A stretch of 17,009 nucleotides of DNA, taken from contig JAEWHG010000120.1 in NCBI GenBank assembly GCA_023387935.1, positions 1 through 17,009 of the forward strand. Reading direction: 5' to 3'. The stretch comes from Bacillota bacterium. GTDB lineage: Bacteria > Bacillota > Clostridia > Peptostreptococcales > Natronincolaceae. Every line of letters starts with the position of its first letter. Within the stretch, counting starts at the first letter, position 1. The translations under genes and the position numbers were made by a program. The notes under the pieces were generated by a model. That model ran no database searches. It was not told the origin of the DNA and saw nothing but the letters and a program-made list of their open reading frames with translations. Shown one piece after another: positions 1 to 7,949 of this stretch.

Positions 1-933
1 GGTTGGGGCTATGACAAAATTGCTCGACATCTAACAAAAGAAGGTATTGATACACCTGCTCAAGTAGTAGGAAAGAAAAATGCTGGGCTTTATTGGCAAG
101 GCTCTACTATTAAGAAAATACTTGAAAACCCTGCCTACATAGGTAATTTAGTTCAGCATAGAGAAACAAGCATTAGTGTAGTTAATAAAAAGAGAAAACA
201 AGTCAAAAAAGAAGATATGATAATTGTTGAAAACACTCACGAAGCCATCATCAATAAAGAAGATTTTACTAAGGTTGAAGAACTGATTAACAGTAAAAAA
301 GCCAAAGGACGAGGTAAGGTTAAAGAGCAGAAACATCTTTTTACAAACTTTGTTTATTGTGCTGACTGTGGCACAGGTCTTTGGTATCGTCAAAACAGAA
401 AAGGCTACATTTGTGGTCGATATGCTAAACACGGAAAAGTGGCTTGTTCTCATCATTCTGTAAAAGAGGAAGAATTAAAAGAGTTGATTTTAGAAGATGT
501 TAGAAAAGTTGCTAAAAAACTTAATTCTGACAAAATACTTAAAAAGTTTAAATCTAAGATTGAAAAAAGTGAAAAAAGCAATAATGACAAGATAAAAAAA
601 ATCAGTAAAGAAATTGAAAGGCTTAATTCAAATAAAAATGAACTGCTTGACAATCTTTTAGATAAGACAATAACAAAAGAAACCTATAAAAATAAATCAA
701 ATCAAATAGAACTTAAAATCAATGAATTAGAAGTTGAAAAAAGCAAATTGGAAACTGAAAGTCCTACGGACTACACCGAAAAATTAAATATCTTAAAAAC
801 CGAAATTGAGAAAATAATTGCTTTTAACGACCTTACAAGTGAAATGCTCTCTCAACTTGTAGAAAAGATTGAAATTGAAGAAAACGGGACAGCGACCATT
901 CATTATAAGTTCGCTGACCCCGTCAGCTTCTAA
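1..933 (+). CDS. Large serine recombinase, C-terminal part (5' end off window)
   Basis: The reading frame is open from base 1, well upstream of the first ATG (217), so the gene is cut by the window edge; 310 residues are visible. Visible residues 1-85 resemble the 'Recombinase' domain that follows the serine catalytic domain in large serine integrases (a GI.TP block, then W..STI..IL.NPAY.G, then a H.AII....F block). A zinc-ribbon follows with Cys at visible residues 120, 123, 138 and 149, then a Lys/Glu-rich coiled coil (about 165-260) and a short tail. This is the usual large-serine-integrase architecture; the catalytic serine lies off window. Such enzymes integrate and excise phages, ICEs and transposons by attP x attB recombination. 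The gene ends 5 bp from rlmD, in convergent orientation, which suggests it sits at one end of an integrated element. Not identifiable further (phage versus ICE) without the left flank. Confidence 0.93.
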   Translation, partial: GWGYDKIARHLTKEGIDTPAQVVGKKNAGLYWQGSTIKKILENPAYIGNLVQHRETSISVVNKKRKQVKKEDMIIVENTHEAIINKEDFTKVEELINSKKAKGRGKVKEQKHLFTNFVYCADCGTGLWYRQNRKGYICGRYAKHGKVACSHHSVKEEELKELILEDVRKVAKKLNSDKILKKFKSKIEKSEKSNNDKIKKISKEIERLNSNKNELLDNLLDKTITKETYKNKSNQIELKINELEVEKSKLETESPTDYTEKLNILKTEIEKIIAFNDLTSEMLSQLVEKIEIEENGTATIHYKFADPVSF

Positions 934-937
934 TTTT
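913..937 (+). terminator. Possible terminator overlapping the recombinase stop
   Basis: A 6-bp stem GCTGAC / GTCAGC (913-918 with 922-927, loop CCC) lies in the last codons of the recombinase and is followed by TTCTAA and a run of seven T. The stem is short, so this is moderate evidence. Confidence 0.45.
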
Positions 938-938
938 T

Positions 939-2297
939 TTATTTCTTAATTAACTGTGAAACACACTCAACATGGGCCGTATGCGGAAACATATCCATAC
1001 ATTTGACTTTTTTAGTCTTATATCCACTGTTCTCTAGCTCAACTAAATCTCTAACTAATGTTTTAGGGTTACAGGATACGTATACTATTTTCTCAGCATC
1101 AAAATCAATAATATCCTTTAGAGCAGCAGGATGTATACCTGATCTAGGAGGATCTAATACAATTATATCTGGTTTATCCTTAAGCTCTTTTACCTTTTCC
1201 TTTACGTCTCCTGCAATAAAGGTACAATTATCTAAGCCATTTAACTTAGCATTTTCATTAGCTGCTTTTACAGCATCTTCTATTAGCTCTATACCGATTA
1301 CCTTTTCAGCCTTTTGTGCCGTTATTTGTCCAATAGTTCCAGTTCCACAGTAAAGATCGAATACTGTTTTATCATCTGCATCACCTACAAAGTCCCTTAC
1401 TATGGAATATAGTTTTTCTGCCCCTAAGCTATTTGTTTGGAAGAAAGAAAAAGCAGAAATTCTAAATTTTAAGCCTAATAGCTCTTCTACTATATAATCT
1501 CTTCCTAATAAAACCTTTGTTTCATCACTTTGCACAGTATCTGCAAGATTATCGTTTAATGTATGAAGAAAGCCTACTAGCTCTCCTTCTAGTTCTAGTC
1601 CTTTTATTTTATCTACTAAATCCGTCAAGTCTACATCTATTTTAGTTGTAGTTACAAGATTTATTAATAGTTCCTTTGTATAGTGTGCTTTTCTCACAAC
1701 TAAGTGCCTCAAATAGCCTTCATGGGATCTAGTATTGTAATAAGGAATATCTTTTTGTTTGAAATATTCTAGAATTGTATTTAATATATTTCTAAAATCT
1801 TTATCCATTATGCCACATTCACCTACTGTTACAATGTCATAATGTCTGCCTTTTTTATGCATTCCAAGTGTTAGTGGACCTCCCTTTTCTTCGTCTCCAA
1901 AAGAGAACTCCATTTTATTTCTATATTCAAAGGCATTAGGACTTGCCTCTATGGGTAAATACTCATAATCCTTTATATTGACCTCATCAAATAATCTTTT
2001 AACCTGTTCTTCCTTCATTTTTGTTTGGTTTTCGTAGGATACACTTTGAAACATACATCCACCGCAATTACCAAAATGAGAACAGGTTGGTTGGTCTTCA
2101 AGTGGAGATTTTTCTACAACCTCATATATTTGACCCTCAGCATTTTTATTTTTAGTTTTAGTTATAAATACTTTTAGTTTTTGTCCTTTTATTGCATTTT
2201 TAACAATTACCTTTCTTCCCTCAAAATATCCATAAGCTTTTCCACCAAATTCGTTTTCTTCTATAGTTAAGTCTATGATTTGTTTTTTCTTTAGCAC
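939..2297 (-). CDS. rlmD: 23S rRNA (uracil-5-)-methyltransferase, RlmD/RlmCD family
   Basis: SAM-dependent m5U methyltransferase of 23S rRNA (RumA family; in Firmicutes one enzyme can modify both U747 and U1939). The protein has 452 residues, the usual size. An N-terminal TRAM domain (about 1-60) is followed by the iron-sulfur cysteines C72, C78, C81 and C161. The SAM-binding motif FDLYCGTGTIG is near 313-323 and LDPPRSG near 381-387. The catalytic Cys lies in VYVSCNP (C409) and the general-base Glu in HVEC (E444). The start is GTG at 2297, chosen because AGGAGGG sits just upstream and the TRAM domain begins at once. It follows rsuA by 28 bp on the same strand, probably one operon. The C-terminal codons around HVECV are a plausible integration site for the neighbouring recombinase, so the last few residues may be supplied by the element. 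Confidence 0.95.
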   Translation of the reverse strand: MLKKKQIIDLTIEENEFGGKAYGYFEGRKVIVKNAIKGQKLKVFITKTKNKNAEGQIYEVVEKSPLEDQPTCSHFGNCGGCMFQSVSYENQTKMKEEQVKRLFDEVNIKDYEYLPIEASPNAFEYRNKMEFSFGDEEKGGPLTLGMHKKGRHYDIVTVGECGIMDKDFRNILNTILEYFKQKDIPYYNTRSHEGYLRHLVVRKAHYTKELLINLVTTTKIDVDLTDLVDKIKGLELEGELVGFLHTLNDNLADTVQSDETKVLLGRDYIVEELLGLKFRISAFSFFQTNSLGAEKLYSIVRDFVGDADDKTVFDLYCGTGTIGQITAQKAEKVIGIELIEDAVKAANENAKLNGLDNCTFIAGDVKEKVKELKDKPDIIVLDPPRSGIHPAALKDIIDFDAEKIVYVSCNPKTLVRDLVELENSGYKTKKVKCMDMFPHTAHVECVSQLIKK

Positions 2298-2325
2298 TAG
2301 CTTCCCTCCTATATTTTCTACTAAA

Positions 2326-3051
2326 TTAATTAATCTCTAATAATTCATTAAGTTCTTCTTCTGTAAGTTCCCTATACTCTCCTAATTCTAAATTATGATC
2401 AAGTTCTAATGGGCCCATAGAAAGTCTTTTTAAATATATCACTGTTTTATCTACTGCTTCAAACATTCTTTTTACTTGGTGGAACTTACCTTCATATATG
2501 GTTAGCTCTATTTCTGATATTTCATCGGATTTTAATATGTTAAGCTCTGCTGGCAGGGTTTTATAATCATCATCTATAAATACCCCTTCTTTAAATTTTT
2601 CTCCATCTTCTGCTGTAACTGCGCCTCTTACTTTAGCATAATAAGTTTTAGGTACATATTTTTTAGGAGAAAGTAGCCTATGAGCTAGCTGACCATCGTT
2701 AGTTAATAACAATAATCCTTCTGTATCTTTGTCCAATCTACCTACTGGAAATACTTCAAAGTGTTTATATGTTTCATCTAATAAATCTACCACTGTTTCA
2801 TCTCTTTTATCTTCAGTGGCTGATATTACGCCCTGTGGTTTGTTCATCATAATATAGACAAACTCACGATAGTTTATAATTTCATTTCCTACAATAATTT
2901 CACTATTTTCTGGATCTATATGTAAACTGCTATCCTTTATTATTTTACCATCTACTTTTACTAATCCATCTTTGCATACTTTTCTAATATCTTTACGACT
3001 TCCATAGCCTAGGTTTGCCAGAATTTTATCTATTCTCTGAGTCTTAGCCAT
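2326..3051 (-). CDS. rsuA: RsuA-family rRNA pseudouridine synthase
   Basis: Isomerises a uridine in rRNA; the closest family is RsuA (16S U516), with the related RluB/RluE (23S) as the alternative. An N-terminal S4 RNA-binding domain (about 1-60) precedes the catalytic domain with the signature GRLDKDTEGLLLLTNDG, whose first Asp is the nucleophile, then a P.TYYAKVRG block and a C-terminal LKRLSMGPLELD block typical of RsuA. An in-frame ATG lies 12 bases further upstream (3063), but the good Shine-Dalgarno GGAGG sits between the two, 7 bases before ATG 3051, so the shorter 241-residue start is chosen. First gene of a likely rsuA-rlmD operon. Confidence 0.92.
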   Translation of the reverse strand: MAKTQRIDKILANLGYGSRKDIRKVCKDGLVKVDGKIIKDSSLHIDPENSEIIVGNEIINYREFVYIMMNKPQGVISATEDKRDETVVDLLDETYKHFEVFPVGRLDKDTEGLLLLTNDGQLAHRLLSPKKYVPKTYYAKVRGAVTAEDGEKFKEGVFIDDDYKTLPAELNILKSDEISEIELTIYEGKFHQVKRMFEAVDKTVIYLKRLSMGPLELDHNLELGEYRELTEEELNELLEIN

Positions 3052-3103
3052 AATTACCTCCATATGATTGCATATATGTATTTAATATATTATCTATTTT
3101 AAT

Positions 3104-3132
3104 ATTATATCCTATTTTACTCGCTCCTACAA
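3104..3132 (-). promoter_or_regulatory. Probable promoter of rsuA-rlmD
   Basis: On the minus strand, a perfect TATAAT (3109-3104) lies 17 bp from TTGTAG (3132-3127). The -35 is only half consensus, so this is a moderate prediction. The predicted start leaves a leader of about 45 nt before the rsuA ATG at 3051. Confidence 0.5.
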
Positions 3133-3144
3133 TTTAACATGAAA

Positions 3145-3164
3145 ATGACTCCCTTCGGAGTCAT
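3145..3164. terminator. Hairpin downstream of pssA
   Basis: Perfect 8-bp stem ATGACTCC / GGAGTCAT with a 4-base loop, starting 2 bases after the pssA stop. On the minus strand it is followed only by a short TTTC, so the U-tract is weak. It separates pssA from the rsuA promoter. Confidence 0.6.
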
Positions 3165-3166
3165 CT

Positions 3167-3682
3167 CTATCGTTTCTTTAATCTAATTTTTTGAGTTACC
3201 ATAGCATATGAAAAAAAGATCATAATAAATATAAAAAAATAATTACTGACATTATAATTAATTGAATATAAGTTTATTAAAGCCACTATTCCTCCACTAA
3301 TAGTAATCGGTATCCCTATGTACACACCTGAAAATTCAGTTACGTTATACCTAGCTAAACGATAGGCACCTGCGATTGGAAATAAAATAGTTATTACCAT
3401 CCCTATAGCTCCATACTCAACTAAATGGCTTGCCCAAACTAAAATAGCTGGTGCAACACCAAAAGAAATTAAGTCACATAAAGAATCTAGTTCTTTTCCT
3501 AAATCACTTTCCGCATCAAATTTCCGCGCTAAGGAACCATCAAAACGATCCATTAAAGCAGCCGCTATAATGCACAGTGCAGCTAAAAAATAATTTTCTC
3601 CTAATATATTAATAATGGATAATACTCCTAACGATAAATTAAACAAAGTAAACATATTAGGAATATGTGCCTTAACCTTCAT
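3167..3682 (-). CDS. pssA: CDP-diacylglycerol-serine O-phosphatidyltransferase
   Basis: Integral membrane enzyme that makes phosphatidylserine from CDP-diacylglycerol and L-serine. It carries the full CDP-alcohol phosphotransferase signature DG-x2-AR-x8-G-x3-D-x3-D (D48-G49, A52-R53, G62, D66, D70), with the extra Asp at 45. Several hydrophobic membrane segments follow (about 75-165). With the chosen ATG the protein has 171 residues, close to Bacillus-type PssA. A GTG 36 bases upstream (3718) is in frame, but only ATG 3682 has a good ribosome site (AGGAGA, about 7 bases away) and starts at the expected family N-terminus. No phosphatidylserine decarboxylase gene is visible nearby. It appears to be a single-gene unit. 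Confidence 0.93.
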   Translation of the reverse strand: MKVKAHIPNMFTLFNLSLGVLSIINILGENYFLAALCIIAAALMDRFDGSLARKFDAESDLGKELDSLCDLISFGVAPAILVWASHLVEYGAIGMVITILFPIAGAYRLARYNVTEFSGVYIGIPITISGGIVALINLYSINYNVSNYFFIFIMIFFSYAMVTQKIRLKKR

Positions 3683-3785
3683 TGTATCTCTCCTATCTAT
3701 TTTAACAATACGACTCACAATTAATTAATAAATATATATATGTATTTATAGATCCTCCCTTATTATATTAATATATTATTAACGA

Positions 3786-3830
3786 TCACTATTAACTATT
3801 TTACTTTATTTTCTTAAAAATTAATAGTGA
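3786..3830. repeat. 10-bp inverted repeat in the pssA-fba intergenic region
   Basis: TCACTATTAA (3786-3795) and its exact reverse complement TTAATAGTGA (3821-3830) are separated by 25 bases. It lies about 100-150 bp upstream of pssA in an AT-rich region. It could be an operator or a weak RNA hairpin; chance cannot be excluded. The rest of the 3683-4015 gap holds the fba promoter and nothing else I can identify. Confidence 0.4.
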
Positions 3831-3933
3831 GAAATTATAATATTTATGTCCATTGTTAGAATATATTTTATCAATCAGTAGAACCTAGTAGTAAAATAGC
3901 GACAATGAATAATTAAGCTGGTTTCAATCTTAA

Positions 3934-3962
3934 TTGACGATATAAATTGCCTATGATAGAAT
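3934..3962 (+). promoter_or_regulatory. Sigma-A promoter of fba
   Basis: TTGACG (3934-3939), a 17-bp spacer and TAGAAT (3957-3962): each hexamer matches consensus at five of six positions at optimal spacing. The predicted start near 3969 gives a leader of about 47 nt before the fba ATG at 4016. Confidence 0.75.
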
Positions 3963-4015
3963 TAAGAAAAATGTACATATTATTATAATTAAAATTATAT
4001 ATGGGAGGGTTTACT

Positions 4016-4948
4016 ATGCCATTAATCACAAGTACAGAAATTTTCAAAAAAGCATATGAAGGTAACTATGCTATTGGTGCTTTTAATGTTAATAACATGG
4101 AAATAATTCAAGGAATCGTTGAAGCCGCTAAGGAGGAACGTTCTCCTTTAATTCTTCAAGTTTCTGCTGGAGCTAGAAAATATGCAAACCCAATTTACTT
4201 AAAGAAGTTAGTAGAGGCTGCTATTGAAGATTCTAATCTACCTATTGTCCTACATTTAGATCATGGTGAAGATTTTGAAATTTGTAAGCAATGTATTGAT
4301 GATGGTTTTACATCTGTTATGATTGATGCTTCTCATTATGAATTTGAAAAAAATATTGAAATCACTAAAAAAGTTGTAGAGTATGCTCACAGTAAAGGCG
4401 TTGTTGTAGAGGCTGAGCTTGGAAGATTAGCAGGTGTAGAGGATGCTGTAAACGTAAGTGCAAAGGATGCGACATATACTGATCCTGAACAGGCAGCTGA
4501 GTTTGTTGAGAAAACTGGTGTAGACTCATTAGCTATAGCAATTGGAACAAGTCATGGTGCTTATAAATTCAAAGGGGAGCCTTCATTAGACTTTGAAAGA
4601 TTAAAGCAAATTCAAACATTACTTCCTAATTTTCCTCTCGTATTACACGGTGCATCTACTGTACTACCTGAATTTGTTAACTTATGCAACCAATACGGCG
4701 GAAATATTCCAGGTGCTCAAGGTGTTCCTGAAGAAATGATTCGTAAGGCAGCTCAGATAGGTGTATGTAAGGTAAATATTGATACAGATTTACGTCTTGC
4801 TATGACTGCTGCAATTAGGAAAGATATCATGGATAATCCTGATAATTTTGACCCTAGAAAATACTTAGGTGCAGGTAGAACCGCAATTAAGGAAATGGTT
4901 AAGCATAAAATAAGAAATGTTCTTGGCTCAAACGATACAGTTTTATAG
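4016..4948 (+). CDS. fba: Class II fructose-1,6-bisphosphate aldolase
   Basis: Zinc-dependent aldolase that cleaves fructose-1,6-bisphosphate into dihydroxyacetone phosphate and glyceraldehyde-3-phosphate in glycolysis, reversible in gluconeogenesis. The protein has 310 residues. The LHLDHGED motif supplies catalytic Asp82 and metal ligand His83; the other metal ligands are His180 (GTSHGAYK) and His211 (LVLHGAS). The conserved acidic block VEAELGRLAG is at 131-140. The frame is open to an ATG at 4001, but that ATG overlaps the Shine-Dalgarno GGGAGGG; the true start is ATG 4016, where MPLITSTEIF is the family N-terminus. It is a single-gene unit with its own promoter and a strong terminator. 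The gap gene for the next triose step lies about 2 kb away on the other strand. Confidence 0.97.
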   Translation: MPLITSTEIFKKAYEGNYAIGAFNVNNMEIIQGIVEAAKEERSPLILQVSAGARKYANPIYLKKLVEAAIEDSNLPIVLHLDHGEDFEICKQCIDDGFTSVMIDASHYEFEKNIEITKKVVEYAHSKGVVVEAELGRLAGVEDAVNVSAKDATYTDPEQAAEFVEKTGVDSLAIAIGTSHGAYKFKGEPSLDFERLKQIQTLLPNFPLVLHGASTVLPEFVNLCNQYGGNIPGAQGVPEEMIRKAAQIGVCKVNIDTDLRLAMTAAIRKDIMDNPDNFDPRKYLGAGRTAIKEMVKHKIRNVLGSNDTVL

Positions 4949-4952
4949 GATG

Positions 4953-4991
4953 AAAATAGGGTGGCTATTCAATTTATAGCCACCCTATTTT
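4953..4991. terminator. Strong bidirectional terminator between fba and the phosphoesterase gene
   Basis: A perfect 15-bp stem (4953-4967 with 4977-4991) and a 9-base loop. The stem is A-rich at one end and T-rich at the other, so it gives a U-tract on both strands. It lies between the convergent fba (+) and metallophosphoesterase (-) genes and probably serves both. Confidence 0.92.
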
Positions 4992-5010
4992 TAATCGTAT
5001 TCTATTAATA

Positions 5011-5700
5011 TTATAGAATTTTTACCATTTCAAATCCGGCATAATCACAGGACGTTAAATGATAATTAACACCATTATGTACTCCCTTTAACCCAGCATC
5101 GTAGGATACTTGTCCATGCAAATGTCCATATACTACATGATCTACACTATATTTTTCTAAAAGCTCCGTAAACAATGAGGGCTCTAGCTTATCATTTGTG
5201 GGGGGATAATGAAGCATAACAATAATATGATCATACCCTTGCTTTTTAGCCGCCTTTAAAGATAACTCCAAACGATTAACCTCTCGTAGAAATATTTTGC
5301 TATCATGTTCTGTAAATTTATAATGATTTGGACAATTCCAACCTCTTGTACCACATATGGCATATCCATCGTACTCAAAAAAATTGTTTTGTATAAAATT
5401 TATGGAGTCAAACAAGGAGTTTAACTTTGTTATGGAGCTCCACCAATAATCATGGTTCCCTCTAATTAAGTACTTTTTGCCAGGTAGGTCTGCAATCCAC
5501 TTTAAATCTATATTTGCATCTTCTAATGTCATGGCCCAAGATATATCTCCAGGAATAAGTACGGCATCATCATTACTGACATTTTTTAACCAGCTATCCT
5601 TTATTTTATCCCCATGATTACTCCAATGCTCTCCAAATATATCCATAGGTTTGTTAGAATATCCACTTAAATGCAAATCGCCTATAGCATAAATCGCCAC
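5011..5700 (-). CDS. Metallophosphoesterase (calcineurin-like)
   Basis: Predicted cytosolic two-metal phosphohydrolase; substrate unknown. All calcineurin-type motifs are present in 229 residues: D8-x-H10, GD (D52), GNHD (N82, H83), His164 (MLHYPP) and GHLHG (H193, H195). The start is GTG at 5700, preceded by AGGTGA; no better start is near and the DxH motif begins at residue 8. It starts 29 bp after the relQ stop on the same strand, so the two are probably co-transcribed. A link to alarmone or nucleotide turnover is possible from this pairing but is inference only. Confidence 0.88.
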   Translation of the reverse strand: MAIYAIGDLHLSGYSNKPMDIFGEHWSNHGDKIKDSWLKNVSNDDAVLIPGDISWAMTLEDANIDLKWIADLPGKKYLIRGNHDYWWSSITKLNSLFDSINFIQNNFFEYDGYAICGTRGWNCPNHYKFTEHDSKIFLREVNRLELSLKAAKKQGYDHIIVMLHYPPTNDKLEPSLFTELLEKYSVDHVVYGHLHGQVSYDAGLKGVHNGVNYHLTSCDYAGFEMVKIL

Positions 5701-5729
5701 TTTATCACCTATCCCTACACAATAATCAG

Positions 5730-6530
5730 TTATTCTTCGTGATTTTCTGTAAACCTAGTAACTTCCTTAGAGAAATTCCTCAATTCTCTAATATCTCCCT
5801 TATTCCATAATTCATTAAACTTCTCTTGCAGCTCCGTTGCTTCAGTTACCCTGCCTGAAGAATATAAACTATAGATATCCCTTAAAATATCCGACACAGT
5901 ATTAGATCTTATTTCAAATAATTTTTGCGCTTGGCGTATTTCATGTCTTATCTGTGACATTTCTTGATCTAACATAAAGGCTGCATCAGCTGCTTTTACT
6001 AGTCTCTCGTTGATATGATCCGGTATATTGTGCTTATATTTATATTTCAATGAATGTTCTATTGTTCCCCAAAAATTCATTGCTAATGTTCTAATTTGAA
6101 TTTCTGCTAATATCTTTTTAGGTCCCATCGCTGTTTGAATAGGATACCTTATTACAATGTGATAGCTTCTATAGCCACTCGGTTTAAAATTATCAATATA
6201 ATCTTTTTCATATACAATATCTAGATCGTATCCATCTCTTTCTCGGATATAATCGACAACAGTATAGATATCCTCAACAAACTGACACATTATTCGAATA
6301 CCTGCGATATCCTCTATACCATCTTCTATGTTATCTATATCAACGCCTAGTTTTTCTGCTTTTTCTAAGATGCTAGAAACTTTTTTTACTCTCCCAGTAA
6401 CAAATTCAATTGGTGAATATTCCCCAATATTTCTTAATTCTCTACGAATGCCTTTAAACTTCACTTTTAGCTCTTCTACTGCATTATCGTAAGGAATCAA
6501 GATTTTCTTCCAATCTATTTGCTGTTGCAT
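5730..6530 (-). CDS. relQ: Small alarmone synthetase, RelQ/YjbM-like GTP pyrophosphokinase
   Basis: Predicted to transfer pyrophosphate from ATP to GDP/GTP, making (p)ppGpp for the stringent response. The 266-residue protein has only the RelA/SpoT synthetase domain, with no HD hydrolase and no TGS/ACT domains. Motifs include EDIAGIRIMCQF (73-84), DNFKPSGYRSYH (113-124) and AEIQIRT (142-148), containing the expected catalytic acidic residues, then FWGTIEHSLKYK. The C-terminal helical extension is longer than in Bacillus YjbM (about 210 residues), similar to a longer clostridial form. The ATG at 6530 has GGGTGG upstream. The assignment to RelQ rather than RelP is by resemblance and is the less certain part. 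Confidence 0.88.
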   Translation of the reverse strand: MQQQIDWKKILIPYDNAVEELKVKFKGIRRELRNIGEYSPIEFVTGRVKKVSSILEKAEKLGVDIDNIEDGIEDIAGIRIMCQFVEDIYTVVDYIRERDGYDLDIVYEKDYIDNFKPSGYRSYHIVIRYPIQTAMGPKKILAEIQIRTLAMNFWGTIEHSLKYKYKHNIPDHINERLVKAADAAFMLDQEMSQIRHEIRQAQKLFEIRSNTVSDILRDIYSLYSSGRVTEATELQEKFNELWNKGDIRELRNFSKEVTRFTENHEE

Positions 6531-6589
6531 AATACCACCCCAATACTTAGATTGACAATATTTTATAAAAAATATTTATTACCACATAT

Positions 6590-6598
6590 ATTATACCA
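6590..6598 (-). promoter_or_regulatory. Extended -10 promoter of relQ
   Basis: On the minus strand, TGG immediately precedes a perfect TATAAT (6595-6590), giving an extended -10 element. No good -35 hexamer is seen. The predicted leader is about 50 nt. Confidence 0.55.
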
Positions 6599-6665
6599 TC
6601 ATTTATAATTTTATCCTATTTATCTATAATATAAAATTTTATATTTAATAAAGTTTTGCACAATA

Positions 6666-6695
6666 ATATAGACCTTTCCAAAGAAAGGTCTATAT
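6666..6695. terminator. Hairpin terminator after gap
   Basis: A perfect 13-bp stem (6666-6678 with 6683-6695) with loop CAAA, 27 bp after the gap stop. The sequence after it on the minus strand is AT-rich but not a pure U-tract. It separates gap from the relQ promoter. Confidence 0.7.
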
Positions 6696-6721
6696 GTAAA
6701 GTAAAATTTGGTTTTTTAAAT

Positions 6722-7735
6722 TTATAATCCTTTTTTGGCTATATATTGAGCTAAGTCAACTATTCTAGTAGAATAACCCCATTCATTATCATACCATGAA
6801 ACTACTTTTAACATCTTGTCCCCCACCATCATTGTTGAAAGAGCATCCACGATTGATGATCTAGAGTCCTTCTTAAAATCAATTGACACTAAAGGTTCTT
6901 CTGTATATCCTAAAATACCTTCCATAGATCCTTCTGCTGCTTCCTTAAGTTTTTGGTTTACTTCTTCCACAGTAGCATTTTGGTTGAGCTCAACTACTAA
7001 ATCAACTACAGATACAACAGGAACAGGTACCCTCATAGCCATACCATTTAGCTTTCCTTCCAATGATGGAATAACCTTAGCTACAGCCTTTGCTGCACCA
7101 GTTGAAGTTGGTATAATAGATTCTGCTGCTGCTCTTGCACGTCTCAGGTCCTTATGAGGTAGATCCAATAAATTTTGATCATTCGTATAGGCATGTACGG
7201 TTGTCATTAAACCATTTTTAATACCAAAATTATCTTCTAATACTTTAGCTACTGGAGCTAAACAATTTGTTGTACATGAAGCATTAGATATAATATTATG
7301 GTTTTTCGGATCATATTCATCTTCGTTTACACCCATAACAATAGTTTTATCTTCTCCACCTTTTCCAGGTGCAGAAAGAATTACTTTTTTTGCTCCACCT
7401 TGTAAATGTTTAGAAGCAGTCTCCTTTGTTAAAAACTTTCCTGTAGATTCTATAACTATATCTACTCCCATTTCTCCCCATGGAATCTCAGCAGGATCAC
7501 GGAATGCTGTAAATTGAATTTTCTTGTCTCCAATATAAAGTGCATCCTCAGTAGCTCTAACTTCTTCATTAACTCTTCCATACAATGAATCATACTTAAA
7601 TATATGTGCATGTTTTTCCGGACCACTGGTACTATTAATAGCAACAACTTCAACATCAAAGTTGTTTTCTAAAGATGCTTTTAATACAGCTTTACCAATT
7701 CTCCCAAAACCATTAATTCCTATTTTCGTCTTCAT
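6722..7735 (-). CDS. gap: Glyceraldehyde-3-phosphate dehydrogenase, type I
   Basis: Phosphorylating GAPDH converting glyceraldehyde-3-phosphate to 1,3-bisphosphoglycerate. It is full length at 337 residues. The Rossmann motif INGFGRIGK is at 7-15, catalytic Cys154 in SNASCTTN, His181 in TTVHAYT, and SWYDNEWGYS near the C-terminus. After the second strand the protein reads VAINSTSG rather than the VAINDLT usual for NAD-specific enzymes, so the acidic residue that favours NAD is absent (see findings), while DLPHKDLRRAR is kept. The ATG at 7735 has AGGAGGG upstream. The gene is not next to cggR, pgk, tpi or eno as in many Firmicutes; it stands alone, divergent from the selenoprotein gene. Confidence 0.96.
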   Translation of the reverse strand: MKTKIGINGFGRIGKAVLKASLENNFDVEVVAINSTSGPEKHAHIFKYDSLYGRVNEEVRATEDALYIGDKKIQFTAFRDPAEIPWGEMGVDIVIESTGKFLTKETASKHLQGGAKKVILSAPGKGGEDKTIVMGVNEDEYDPKNHNIISNASCTTNCLAPVAKVLEDNFGIKNGLMTTVHAYTNDQNLLDLPHKDLRRARAAAESIIPTSTGAAKAVAKVIPSLEGKLNGMAMRVPVPVVSVVDLVVELNQNATVEEVNQKLKEAAEGSMEGILGYTEEPLVSIDFKKDSRSSIVDALSTMMVGDKMLKVVSWYDNEWGYSTRIVDLAQYIAKKGL

Positions 7736-7787
7736 ATTTACCCTCCTATTGAATATAACCTCAAGTTAATTGTACATCATTAATGTA

Positions 7788-7793
7788 ATTATA
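7788..7793 (-). promoter_or_regulatory. Probable -10 element of the gap promoter
   Basis: A perfect TATAAT on the minus strand (7793-7788), about 55 bp upstream of the gap start. The best -35 candidate is a partial match (ATGAAA, 18 bp upstream), so the promoter is moderately supported. Confidence 0.45.
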
Positions 7794-7949
7794 ACATACT
7801 TTTTAAGTTTTTTTCATATATATGTGTAATATTAAATAAAATTAAAATATTATATATTTGAGTTAATTGTCTATATATGGGTAAATTAATGATAAGTCTT
7901 TTTATAAAATCGCATTATTTATTAAAGTAATGTATGGGAGGGTAATATT

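Noticed and set aside
1003..1353. + strand frame inside rlmD, and similar frames inside gap, the ABC genes and the phosphodiesterase
   Set aside because: They lie antisense to clearly conserved genes, lack ribosome sites and show no family features.
3740..3765. Shine-Dalgarno-like GGGAGG in the pssA leader as the start of a leader peptide
   Set aside because: No ATG, GTG or TTG at a usable distance opens a frame of useful length.
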